This document shows positions 1 to 8,133 of a stretch of 64,000 bases of DNA, piece by piece. Source of the DNA: Lysobacterales bacterium (GTDB taxonomy: Bacteria > Pseudomonadota > Gammaproteobacteria > Xanthomonadales > SZUA-5); the NCBI GenBank assembly GCA_019187485.1, contig JABAQR010000012.1, positions 41,067-105,066 of the forward strand, read 5' to 3'. Made by a program: the position numbers and the translations under genes. The notes below the pieces were generated by a model, which did no database searches, was not told where the DNA came from, and saw nothing but the letters and a program-made list of their open reading frames with translations. How positions within the stretch are numbered: position 1 is the stretch's first letter; the number at the start of each line of letters is the position of its first letter.

Positions 1-681
1 CTGCAACCGCTGCACCATCAAACCCTGGCCGGCTTGCAGGCCGAGTTCGAGGCGGGTCTGCATCTGGCGCTGCATGTCGCCGAACTGATGGGCAAGAACG
101 AACTCGGCGCGCTCGACGAGCGCCACCGGCTGCTGCTGCGGCTGCTGATCCCGATCGCCAAGCTGCTGACCGCGCGCCAGGCGGTGGCCGGCATCAGCGA
201 GGTCATCGAGGGCTTCGGCGGCGCCGGCTACATCGAGGACACCGGGCTGCCCGCGCTGCTGCGCGACGTACAGGTGTTCAGCATCTGGGAAGGCACCACC
301 GATGTGCTCTCGCTGGATGCGCTCAAGGTGCTGCGCGCGGACAGCGTGTGGAGCGCGGTGCACGCTTCGATGGTGTCGCTGCTGGGTCAGGCCGGCGGCG
401 AGGGCGAAGGCGATTCGGCCGCGCTGCGGCAGACGCTGGAGCGCGCCCATGCGGCCTGCGACAGCGCGGCCGGCGAGGCCCAGGCGCGCGGCATCGCGCT
501 GTCGATCGGCCGCTGCTTTGCGCTCGCGCTGCTGCTGCGGCACGCCGCGTGGTCGCTGCGCGCCGAAGGCGACCGTCGCCCGCTGCTGGCGGCACGCCGT
601 TTCGCCGCGCATGGCATCGATCGCATGCAGGCAGAGGATCCGACCGCCGCGCGCCTGCTCGCGACCGACGAACTGGAGTAG
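1..681 (+). CDS. Acyl-CoA dehydrogenase, C-terminal part (5' end outside window)
   Basis: The frame is open from base 1, so the gene starts upstream of the window. The visible part is the helical C-terminal domain of a flavin-dependent acyl-CoA dehydrogenase, which oxidises acyl-CoA to enoyl-CoA. The diagnostic stretch reads GGAGYIEDTGLPALLRDVQ followed by FSIWEGTTDVLSLDALKVL. This resembles the Gly-Tyr...Glu...Arg-Asp...Trp-Glu-Gly-Thr block that binds FAD and holds the subunit interface in this family. The long helical tail after WEGT suggests the larger AidB/ACAD11-like branch rather than a short-chain enzyme; that subfamily assignment is inference. Substrate cannot be judged from this fragment. 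Confidence 0.85.
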   Translation: MQPLHHQTLAGLQAEFEAGLHLALHVAELMGKNELGALDERHRLLLRLLIPIAKLLTARQAVAGISEVIEGFGGAGYIEDTGLPALLRDVQVFSIWEGTTDVLSLDALKVLRADSVWSAVHASMVSLLGQAGGEGEGDSAALRQTLERAHAACDSAAGEAQARGIALSIGRCFALALLLRHAAWSLRAEGDRRPLLAARRFAAHGIDRMQAEDPTAARLLATDELE

Positions 682-716
682 ATTCGCCGCGGGTCACAGC
701 CACCACGGGCGCGCCG

Positions 717-1202
717 ATGCAGCAGCTCACGATCGTCACCACCGGCGGCACCATCGACAAGATCTACTTCGACGATCTGTCGACCTACCAGATCGGCGAA
801 CCCGAGATCGGCCGCATCCTGACCTCCTTCGGCGTCAACTTCGGCTTCAACGTGATCGCGCTGATGCGCAAGGACAGCCTGCACCTGACCGACGAGGACC
901 GCGAATTGATCCGGCGCACGATCGCCGCCCAGCCCGGCGAGCATGTGCTGGTCACGCACGGCACCGATACCATGATCGCGACCGCCAAGGTGCTCGCCGG
1001 CATCCCCGACAAGCGCATCGTGCTGACCGGCGCGCTCAACCCGGCGCGTTTCCAGAACTCCGACGCCGTGTTCAACATCGGTTGCGCGATCGGCGCAGTG
1101 CAATCGCTGCCGCCCGGCGTCTACATCGCGATGAGCGGGCGCGTGTGGGACCCGGCGAAAGTCCGCAAGAACCGCGACGCGAACCGCTTCGAGCCGTTGT
1201 AG
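717..1202 (+). CDS. Single-domain asparaginase-like protein
   Basis: The 161-residue product matches only the N-terminal domain of type I/II L-asparaginases. Both threonine motifs are present: TGGTID near residue 10 and VTHGTDTM near residue 81, which in full enzymes supply the nucleophile and the Thr-Asp pair. A later KRIVLTGAL segment follows the family pattern. Normal enzymes have about 330 residues and two domains, and the active site forms across subunits with help from the second domain, absent here. The protein is closed by its own stop and has no visible frameshift, so it looks like a stable short form rather than debris. Asparaginase activity is unproven. The ATG is 35 bases after the dehydrogenase stop. 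Confidence 0.72.
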   Translation: MQQLTIVTTGGTIDKIYFDDLSTYQIGEPEIGRILTSFGVNFGFNVIALMRKDSLHLTDEDRELIRRTIAAQPGEHVLVTHGTDTMIATAKVLAGIPDKRIVLTGALNPARFQNSDAVFNIGCAIGAVQSLPPGVYIAMSGRVWDPAKVRKNRDANRFEPL

Positions 1203-1302
1203 GCGCCGACGCGCAGAGGGGCTTGCGGGCCGCGCACGGGATCACACCGTCGCCCGCATCGAAAATTCGTATGCTCTTCCGCCGAATGATCGTGTCCCCT
1301 GC

Positions 1303-4300
1303 ATGCGCGTCCTCGAATACGAAAGCCTGGATACGACCGGCGCCGGATCGGCGCTGGAGCGCGTGCGCGATGCACTCTCGCGCGGCGATTTCCGTGCCGC
1401 GCAGGCAAAGAAGCTGGTCGGGGGCGATGGTCGGCTGTTCTATCGCGCCAAACTCGGCGACGCCGACCGGTTGCTGTTCACCCTGGTGCGCCACCGCGAG
1501 GAGTGTTGCATCCTGCTGCTGGAGCGGATCCGGCAGCACGATTACGCCGCCTCACGTTTCCTGCGCGGCGCCGACATCGACGAGGAGCGGATCGTCGATG
1601 TCGGCGTCGAGGAAGCCGTTTCGCAAGCGGTGCCGATGCGCTACCTGCATCCGGCGCGCACGCGCGTGCACCTGCTCGACAAGCCCTTGTCCTTCGACGA
1701 TGTGCAGCAAGCGGTGTTCGAGGCGGCACCGCCACTGGTGCTGGTCGGCAGCGCCGGCAGCGGCAAGACTGCGCTGACGCTGGAGAAACTGAAACGCATC
1801 GAAGGCGAGGTGTTGTACGTCACGCATTCGGCCTATCTGGCGCAGAGTGCGCGCGCGCTGTACTTCGGCGGTGGCTTCGAACATCCGCGACAGCAGGCCG
1901 AGTTCCTGTCCTACCGCGAGTTCATCGAGACCTTCGCGGTGCCGGTCGGGCAGGAGGCGAGCTGGCCGCGCTTCCGCGGCTGGTTCGCGCGCATGCAGCA
2001 GGGCTTCCGCGGGCTGGATGCGCATCAGGCCTTCGAGGAGATCCGCGGCGTGATCGCGGCGCAGGCGGATGGGCCGCTGACGCGCGAGAACTACCTCGGT
2101 CTCGGCGTGCGCCAGTCGATCTACGCGCCCGAGCAGCGCGCGCAGGTCTACGATCTGTACCGGAAGTACCGCGAATGGCTGCTCGCCGAGCGCCTGTACG
2201 ACCTGAACCTGCTGGCGCACGAACACCTGGCGCAGGCGCAGCCGCGTTACGACTTCGTGGTCGTCGACGAGGTCCAGGATCTGACGATGGCACAACTGGC
2301 GCTGGTGCTGAAAAGCCTGCGCCATCCCGGTCAGTTCCTGCTGTGCGGCGATTCCAACCAGATCGTGCATCCCAATTTCTTCGCGTGGAGCCAGGTCAAG
2401 ACCCTGTTCTGGCGCGATGCCGAACTCGCCGCGCGTCAGCCGCTGCGTGTGCTCGCGGCGAATTACCGCAACGCCGCGCGTACCACCGCGCTCGCCAACA
2501 CCCTGTTGCGCGTCAAGCACGCACGCTTCGGATCCATCGACCGCGAAAGCAACCATCTGGTCGAAGCGGTCGGCGGCGAGACCGGCAAGGCCACGCTGCT
2601 CGCGGATCGCGAAGCCGCGCTGCGCGTGCTCGACGAGCAGACGCGGCGTTCGGCCAGGGTCGCCGTGCTGGTGCTGCGCGACGAGGACAAGCCGGCCGCA
2701 CGCGAGCGTTTCCGCACGCCGCTGCTGTTCTCGGTGCACGAGGCCAAGGGGCTCGAGTACGAGCACATCGTGCTGTTCCGCTTCGTCTCCGGCCAGCGCG
2801 CCGCCTACGCCGAGATCGCCGAGGGCGTGGACGCCGGCGAGCTGACGCAGGACACGCTGGAGTACCGCCGCGCGCGCGACAAGACCGACAAATCGCTGGA
2901 GGTCTGGAAGTTCTACGTCAACGCGCTGTACGTGGCGTTGACCCGCGCGCTGCGCGACGTTTGGCTGGTCGAGTCGGACCTGCAGCACCCCTTGCTGCAA
3001 CTGCTCGGCTTGCGCGAGGAGGGGGCGACACAGTTGGATGCGCGTGCGTCCTCACAGGAGGAGTGGCAGCGCGAGGCGCGCCGGCTGGAGTTGCAAGGCA
3101 AGCAGGAACAGGCGGACGCGATCCGGCGCGATGTGCTGAAGCAGGCGCGACCACCATGGCCGGTGCACGACGGCGACTGGTTGCGCGCCAGCCTGCGCAA
3201 GGCCTTCATCGAGCGCCACCCGAGCGCCAAGTTGCACCAACAGTTGTTCGATTACGCCTGCTACCACAATCGTCCCACCATCGCGCAAGCGCTCCACGAT
3301 GATCTGCGCTACTCCACGCCGGAGAACTTCCTGCGTCAGGCTGGCGCGGAGCGTACGCGTACTCTGGCACCCTGTCTGGCGAAGAATTTCAAGGATTTGC
3401 TGCGACAGTGCGATCAGTACGGCACCGAGTTCCGCAGCCCGATGAACCACACGCCGCTGATGCAGGCGGCGCTGGCCGGCAACCTGCCGCTGCTGGAGGC
3501 GCTGATCGAACGCGGCGCGGACCTCGATGCCGCCGACGACTACGGGCAGACCGCGCTGCACCTGGCCATCCAGCGATCCGCGCGCGACCAGGACTACGCC
3601 CGCCGGACCTTCGCGCCGATCTATGCGCGGGTGGCGCCGGCGGTGTTCGACGTGCAGTGCGGCGGCCGCCTGGTGCGGCTGGACCGGCACCAGCCCGAAT
3701 ACCAGTTGCTGCAATGGATGTGGGCACTGGCCGCCCAAGCCTGGACCTTGTCGCAAGCGCATGCCACCGGATTCGACGCGGCATGGCTGCTGGGCTGCTG
3801 GGAGGCCGTTCCCGACAGCGTCGTGCCGGCGACGCGCAAGCGCCGGCAGTACCTGTCCAGCGTGCTCTCGCGCAATGAGGCGGGTCGCGATTACGCCTGG
3901 AACCGACGTCTGTTCGCGCGCTTGCGTCACGGCTACTACTGGCTGGCGGCCGATCTTGCGGTACGCGTGCGCGAGGCCGGCGAGGAGCGCTGGATGGATC
4001 ATCGCGAGCGTCTGGGCATGCGCCTGCTGCTGGACACAGCGGCGGATCGCACCGCTCCGGCGCTCGCCCGTCGCGTGTTCGGCGAGGATGCCGGCGCCTC
4101 GATCTTCGCCGCCGAACGCCAGCGGCGCCAGCAGGCAAGGGAACAGGCAGAGGAGGCGCGCGCGCAGCGCGAACACGAGCAATTGATGGCGGAGATCGAG
4201 CGCCGCCAACGCGAGCACAACGCACAGATGCGATGGATGGCGCGACAGCAGGGGAAGGGGATCGGGAGCATGCGCCCGCGTGCCGCCGCACAGCCCGAGC

Positions 4301-4500
4301 AGGACGACAAGCGAAGGACGCTCGGTCGCGGGCAGAGCAAAGCGGCGCACGAACGCGAGCAGGCGCGGGCCGCTGCCCTGCGCACCGCCGCCATGAGCTC
4401 CGGGCACTCCGTTTCGTCCGCGGAGACCCGCGACGCAGCCGCGCCGGAGATCTTGAAACCGGAGCCCTGGACGCTGGACCTGCGCAAGCCCCGTTCCTGA
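1303..4500 (+). CDS. UvrD-like superfamily 1 helicase with ankyrin repeats and coiled-coil tail
   Basis: The 1065-residue product has a complete SF1 helicase core: Walker A GSAGSGKT at residues 149-156, Walker B DEVQDL at 322-327, motif III LCGDSNQ, the NYRN segment, HEAKGLEYEHIVLFRF (motif V type) and LYVALTRA (motif VI type). Residues 1-100 are not helicase; the stretch KLVGGDGRLFYRAKLGDADRLLFTL-like pattern resembles RelE/ParE-type small beta folds (weak inference). After the core come about two ankyrin repeats near 715-770 (TPLMQAALAGN, GQTALHLAI), a long region of no recognised type, and a charged Glu/Arg/Gln coiled coil near 937-980. UvrD/Rep helicases unwind DNA in repair; ankyrin fusion is unusual and points to a protein-partner role, possibly in defence or stress. 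It stands alone, convergent with the next gene. Confidence 0.8.
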   Translation: MRVLEYESLDTTGAGSALERVRDALSRGDFRAAQAKKLVGGDGRLFYRAKLGDADRLLFTLVRHREECCILLLERIRQHDYAASRFLRGADIDEERIVDVGVEEAVSQAVPMRYLHPARTRVHLLDKPLSFDDVQQAVFEAAPPLVLVGSAGSGKTALTLEKLKRIEGEVLYVTHSAYLAQSARALYFGGGFEHPRQQAEFLSYREFIETFAVPVGQEASWPRFRGWFARMQQGFRGLDAHQAFEEIRGVIAAQADGPLTRENYLGLGVRQSIYAPEQRAQVYDLYRKYREWLLAERLYDLNLLAHEHLAQAQPRYDFVVVDEVQDLTMAQLALVLKSLRHPGQFLLCGDSNQIVHPNFFAWSQVKTLFWRDAELAARQPLRVLAANYRNAARTTALANTLLRVKHARFGSIDRESNHLVEAVGGETGKATLLADREAALRVLDEQTRRSARVAVLVLRDEDKPAARERFRTPLLFSVHEAKGLEYEHIVLFRFVSGQRAAYAEIAEGVDAGELTQDTLEYRRARDKTDKSLEVWKFYVNALYVALTRALRDVWLVESDLQHPLLQLLGLREEGATQLDARASSQEEWQREARRLELQGKQEQADAIRRDVLKQARPPWPVHDGDWLRASLRKAFIERHPSAKLHQQLFDYACYHNRPTIAQALHDDLRYSTPENFLRQAGAERTRTLAPCLAKNFKDLLRQCDQYGTEFRSPMNHTPLMQAALAGNLPLLEALIERGADLDAADDYGQTALHLAIQRSARDQDYARRTFAPIYARVAPAVFDVQCGGRLVRLDRHQPEYQLLQWMWALAAQAWTLSQAHATGFDAAWLLGCWEAVPDSVVPATRKRRQYLSSVLSRNEAGRDYAWNRRLFARLRHGYYWLAADLAVRVREAGEERWMDHRERLGMRLLLDTAADRTAPALARRVFGEDAGASIFAAERQRRQQAREQAEEARAQREHEQLMAEIERRQREHNAQMRWMARQQGKGIGSMRPRAAAQPEQDDKRRTLGRGQSKAAHEREQARAAALRTAAMSSGHSVSSAETRDAAAPEILKPEPWTLDLRKPRS

Positions 4501-4550
4501 GTCGCGGCGCATTGGTGGCGCCGGACGGCGGCGCGTGTGGATGCCGGCCG

Positions 4551-7142
4551 CTACGGCGATGCCCAGAGGCGAAGCAACAACCAGGTCGGGACGCCGAAGT
4601 AGTAAGCACCGCGTGCGATCCACGAACAGACGGCCGCCACCCGGGTGCGCTCCGTCGGATACCACCTTGCGATCAGCGCACTGGCGCCCCCGCAGGCCGC
4701 GCCCAGCAAGGCGGCGTAGAGCATCAATCCCAGCGACCACGCCGCCCACCACAGGCAAAGGCCGAGCAACCAGGCCTGGGCGCCGTAGGTCTGCCATTCG
4801 CCGAAGGCGCCGCCGAAGGCGATGAGTTGGTGCAGGCGAAAGGCTGGCAGCGCCAGCAAGAGTGGATACAGGCCGAATTTGATCGCGGCATGGTCGAGCC
4901 AGCGGTGATGCGCGAACGCGTGCGCGGCCGCGGCTTCGGCACGATGTCGCGCGGGCGCGTCGGCGAAGATGGCAGGGGCGCCCGCGGCCGCGAGGGTGCG
5001 GTGCAGCGCGAGTGGGTCGGCGAGCCACAGCCCGTGCTTCCAGCGTTGGCCGGAGGCGAACTCGATGTCGACGCCCGGGCCCGGAAGCGGCAGTCGCCAG
5101 GGGTGCAGGCGCGCGATGTTCGCGAGCGGGATCTCGATGCGCCGGTGACGCTGACGCAGCACCAGATGCGGGCCGTCGAACTCGACGCGCGCGCGCCCGG
5201 CAAGCCGGATCGCGTGCGCCAGCAGCAGCGGCAGCAACACGCCGCCCGCCCAGAGCTGGATCTGCCACAGCGAGTTCACCTGCAGACCGTTGACCAGCAG
5301 CATGCGCAGACCGAGCATGAGCAGCACGCCGGCGGCGAGGGCGCGCAGCAATGCGGCGCTGGAGCGTGCTCCCGGCGACAACGCGCAGAGCAGGCCGACG
5401 CCGGTGCGGGTGGCGCGCTGCGACTCATCGACGGCATCGTGCGAACCCCTCGACACGGGGATGGCGATTCCATCGGGTGTGCGCTCTGCGGCAATCGGAT
5501 TCAGTCCGGCCTCCTCCTCCCGCGCGGTCGCAAGTCGGCAGCGGCGATCCGGTGCCAGCGTTGCCGGTCCACGCGCGAAGCCGAAGGTGCCGAGCAACGC
5601 CAGAAAACCCAGCGCCGCAGCGCCCAGCCAGTCGCCCCAATGCGCCATCAGGGTGATCGGCGGCGCGCGCACCGGGATTTCGCCGACCAGCACGGCCTGG
5701 TCGCCGAGCCCGGTGCGCACCAGCACTTCGCCGCTGGGGTCGATGAAGGCGCTGAGGCCGGTGGTGGTCACGCGCAACTGCGGCATGCGGGTTTCGATGC
5801 TGCGGAAGCTGGCGACCGCGAGGTGCAGGCGCGCGCCCTGTGGGTTGGCGCTGAACCAGGCGTCGTTCGACAGGCCGACGATCGCCTGCGCGCCGAGGCG
5901 CGCACCGTCGATGGCGAGCTGCGGCACCACGTCGTCCAGGCAGATCAGCGGCTGCACATCGAGTTCGATCCCGTCCGCGCCGCGCAGGGTGTACACGCGT
6001 GCGCCGTCGCCCGGCTGCCAGTGGCCGGTCCACGGCAGCCAGCGCCGCAGCGTGGGGCCATCCAGCCAGGCCGGCACGTGCTCGCTGAGCGGGAAGGGAT
6101 GGGTCTTGCGGTAGTGGCCGACGAGGCCGCGCCCAGGCTCGACGAAGGCCGCCGAGTTGTACTCGCCGGCGGCGTCGAGATCGTAGCTGCCGAACACCAG
6201 CGGTACGCGCGTGGCTTCGACGAAATCGAGGATCTCGCGATCGAGCGCGGCGCCGTCGGCGCTGCGTGGCTGGCCGAAGGTGGTCGGGTACACGGTTTCG
6301 GTCCACAACAGTGCCTGTGCACCGTGGTGTTCGATCGCCGCGCGCGAGAGCTCGAAGTGGCGGTCGAGCACCTGGCGCACCACCGCGTAGGCGCCGAACT
6401 CCTCGCGCCTGCGCTCGTAGTCGCTGAGGTTGGCCTGCACCAGGCCGACGCGCAGCGCCGGCACCGGCGTGGACAGCGTTTCGCGCAGCTCCGCCAGTCG
6501 GTACATCCCGTAGCCGGCCATCGCCAGCGGCAGCGCGCACGCGAGCGCGAGCGGTCGCGCCAGCGCGCGTGCGCCCACGCGTCGGAACTGCAGGATCGCC
6601 TGCGCGAGCGCTTCGTTGGCGAGCAGCAGCAGCAGCGTGATCGCGGCGGCGCCGCCGAGATCGGCGACCTGGCGCAGCGTGGTCGCGTCCGCCAGGCCGT
6701 GCCCGAGGGTGTCGCCGAGCAGTTTCGGACACAGCCACTCGCAGCCCACCCAGGCAGCGGCGGCGGCCAGCGCGCGCAGCCCGGGGCCGTGGCGGCGGCC
6801 GACCCAGTGCCGCAGCAACGCGAAGGCCAGCCACTGCGGCTGCAACAGCGGCGCCGCGACCACCAGCGCCAGCGCCCCGGCCGCGGTGCCGAGTCCGGTG
6901 TAGCCGCCGATCGCGATCGCGAACCAGGCGAACACCGCCAGCGCGAAGGCGATGCTCATCGCGAGCGCGCTCGCGAGTGCGCCGCGCAGGCTGCGGATGC
7001 GCTCCAGCGCCAGCAGCCAGGGCACCAGGGCGATGAAACCGAGCGGCCAGGCGTCGCCACCGCGCGCGTACAGGCCGAGCAGCAGCGCGCTGCCGGCGAT
7101 GCCGGCGAGCGCCTGCCAGACGGGGCGCTGCGGCAGTTTCAC
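4551..7142 (-). CDS. lnt: Apolipoprotein N-acyltransferase-like protein with extra C-terminal membrane domain
   Basis: Residues 1 to about 560 match Lnt, the inner-membrane enzyme that adds the third acyl chain to lipoproteins: an N-terminal bundle of membrane helices, then a nitrilase fold. The expected catalytic triad is visible as E282 (LWTETVYPT), K346 (YRKTHPFPLSEH) and C401 (LICLDDVVP), with the spacing of E. coli E267-K335-C387. Sequence around the cysteine (CLDD) departs from the common CYE form. The protein runs on to 863 residues; the last 280 hold several more membrane helices around a soluble segment (residues about 640-700), not part of normal Lnt (about 500-540). GTG start, overlapping the upstream stop as GTGA, so translation is probably coupled. 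Confidence 0.78.
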   Translation of the reverse strand: MKLPQRPVWQALAGIAGSALLLGLYARGGDAWPLGFIALVPWLLALERIRSLRGALASALAMSIAFALAVFAWFAIAIGGYTGLGTAAGALALVVAAPLLQPQWLAFALLRHWVGRRHGPGLRALAAAAAWVGCEWLCPKLLGDTLGHGLADATTLRQVADLGGAAAITLLLLLANEALAQAILQFRRVGARALARPLALACALPLAMAGYGMYRLAELRETLSTPVPALRVGLVQANLSDYERRREEFGAYAVVRQVLDRHFELSRAAIEHHGAQALLWTETVYPTTFGQPRSADGAALDREILDFVEATRVPLVFGSYDLDAAGEYNSAAFVEPGRGLVGHYRKTHPFPLSEHVPAWLDGPTLRRWLPWTGHWQPGDGARVYTLRGADGIELDVQPLICLDDVVPQLAIDGARLGAQAIVGLSNDAWFSANPQGARLHLAVASFRSIETRMPQLRVTTTGLSAFIDPSGEVLVRTGLGDQAVLVGEIPVRAPPITLMAHWGDWLGAAALGFLALLGTFGFARGPATLAPDRRCRLATAREEEAGLNPIAAERTPDGIAIPVSRGSHDAVDESQRATRTGVGLLCALSPGARSSAALLRALAAGVLLMLGLRMLLVNGLQVNSLWQIQLWAGGVLLPLLLAHAIRLAGRARVEFDGPHLVLRQRHRRIEIPLANIARLHPWRLPLPGPGVDIEFASGQRWKHGLWLADPLALHRTLAAAGAPAIFADAPARHRAEAAAAHAFAHHRWLDHAAIKFGLYPLLLALPAFRLHQLIAFGGAFGEWQTYGAQAWLLGLCLWWAAWSLGLMLYAALLGAACGGASALIARWYPTERTRVAAVCSWIARGAYYFGVPTWLLLRLWASP

Positions 7143-7831
7143 TGCGGCGGCGGGGGAATCTCGATCTGCCGGATCGGCAGCCCCGGCGGTGCCAGCTCCG
7201 GCGGCACCACGCGGTCCTCGGGAATCGCCAGCGGATGGCCCTGGGCGTCGCGGAACTCGAAGTCGGGCGAGAACATCAGGATCGCCTCGAGCGGTTGGCC
7301 GTCATCGGTGACCTGGTGGTGGCGCACGTAGCCGGGCGGCAGTTCGAAGTCCTCCGGCACCGCGATGCCGACCAGCGGCGGGCTGGTGCCGGGCGGATTG
7401 AAGGCGGCGATGCCACCGGTCTCGCCGGACTCGCGCAGCGCTGCGATCAGTTCGGAGGTGGTCGGCACCGGATCTCCCGGGCGGAAGTGCTGGGCGATGT
7501 CGTTGGGATCACCACTGGGCTCCTCGGCCGGGCGCTCGGGTGCTGAGCTGGCGGTGGCGGGCAGGGTGTTCACACGGTTCTCTGTCGCGGTCGGTGGTGG
7601 CCGATGGGCATTGAACTGAACTTGCGGGCTCGCAGGTACCGGTGTCGCGAGATCGCCGGCAACCGGAGGCGCGAGCGGTGAGATCGGCGAGCGCAGCCCG
7701 AACCAGCCGATGGTGGTCGCGACCGCCAGCATCACAAGCGCCAGCCACGGGCGCCGGCCCGGCTCGCGGATCACGCGCACGCCGTCATCGTCGCAGCGTG
7801 GCGGTCTGGCGTCGGTGCCCGGTTGCGCCAT
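7139..7831 (-). CDS. Membrane-anchored proline-rich protein of unknown function
   Basis: I do not recognise this 230-residue protein. It has a short cytoplasmic start, one membrane helix near residues 28-48 (PWLALVMLAVATTIGWFGL), a low-complexity Pro/Ala/Thr linker, and a small C-terminal domain rich in Pro that contains PPGYVRHHQVTDDGQPLEAI and ends in PPPPQ. The layout predicts a single-pass protein with the bulk in the periplasm. It sits directly upstream of the lnt-like gene and overlaps it by four bases, so the two are probably co-translated and may work together on the envelope. An AAGGA sequence nine bases before the ATG supports the start. Confidence 0.6.
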   Translation of the reverse strand: MAQPGTDARPPRCDDDGVRVIREPGRRPWLALVMLAVATTIGWFGLRSPISPLAPPVAGDLATPVPASPQVQFNAHRPPPTATENRVNTLPATASSAPERPAEEPSGDPNDIAQHFRPGDPVPTTSELIAALRESGETGGIAAFNPPGTSPPLVGIAVPEDFELPPGYVRHHQVTDDGQPLEAILMFSPDFEFRDAQGHPLAIPEDRVVPPELAPPGLPIRQIEIPPPPQ

Positions 7832-7952
7832 CGGCGGTCCTTGAACTCCTGCCTCACTGAGCGGCTGGCCACGATCCTCGCCTGCGGCCGGAATGATCGG
7901 TGCCTGCTTTTCCCGGACATCGCAGCGTGTAGTTTGTCAACGACTGCTTCTT

Positions 7953-8021
7953 GTCCGCAAAGGACGCAAAGGATGCAAGGAAGAGCGAGAGCCCCGGCTT
8001 CTCTTTGCGTCCTTTGCGGAC
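7953..8021. repeat. Dispersed hairpin repeat, copy 1 (perfect 19-bp arms)
   Basis: Arms gtccgcaaaggacgcaaag at 7953-7971 and its exact reverse complement at 8003-8021, with a 31-base spacer. Within each arm the unit 'gcaaagga' is itself nearly repeated. Related copies lie at 38713, 45197 and 53777. This one sits in the 302-base space between the proline-rich protein gene and the SGNH hydrolase gene. There is no T-run after the second arm, so a simple intrinsic terminator is unlikely. The rest of this gap shows no gene. Confidence 0.85.
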
Positions 8022-8133
8022 GAGAAAGTGGCTCCTGGACGCGACCCGTTCGCGTCGAAGCGGTGCGAACTGGACTCCCGCGGCTCTCGCCCGGGAAGCG
8101 GAACCCGCTCCCCGGGCAAGACTCGGTGCAGCC

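Noticed and set aside
4233..7331. A long plus-strand open frame opposite the lnt-like gene
   Set aside because: The minus strand encodes a recognisable Lnt with its catalytic residues; the plus frame has no domain character.
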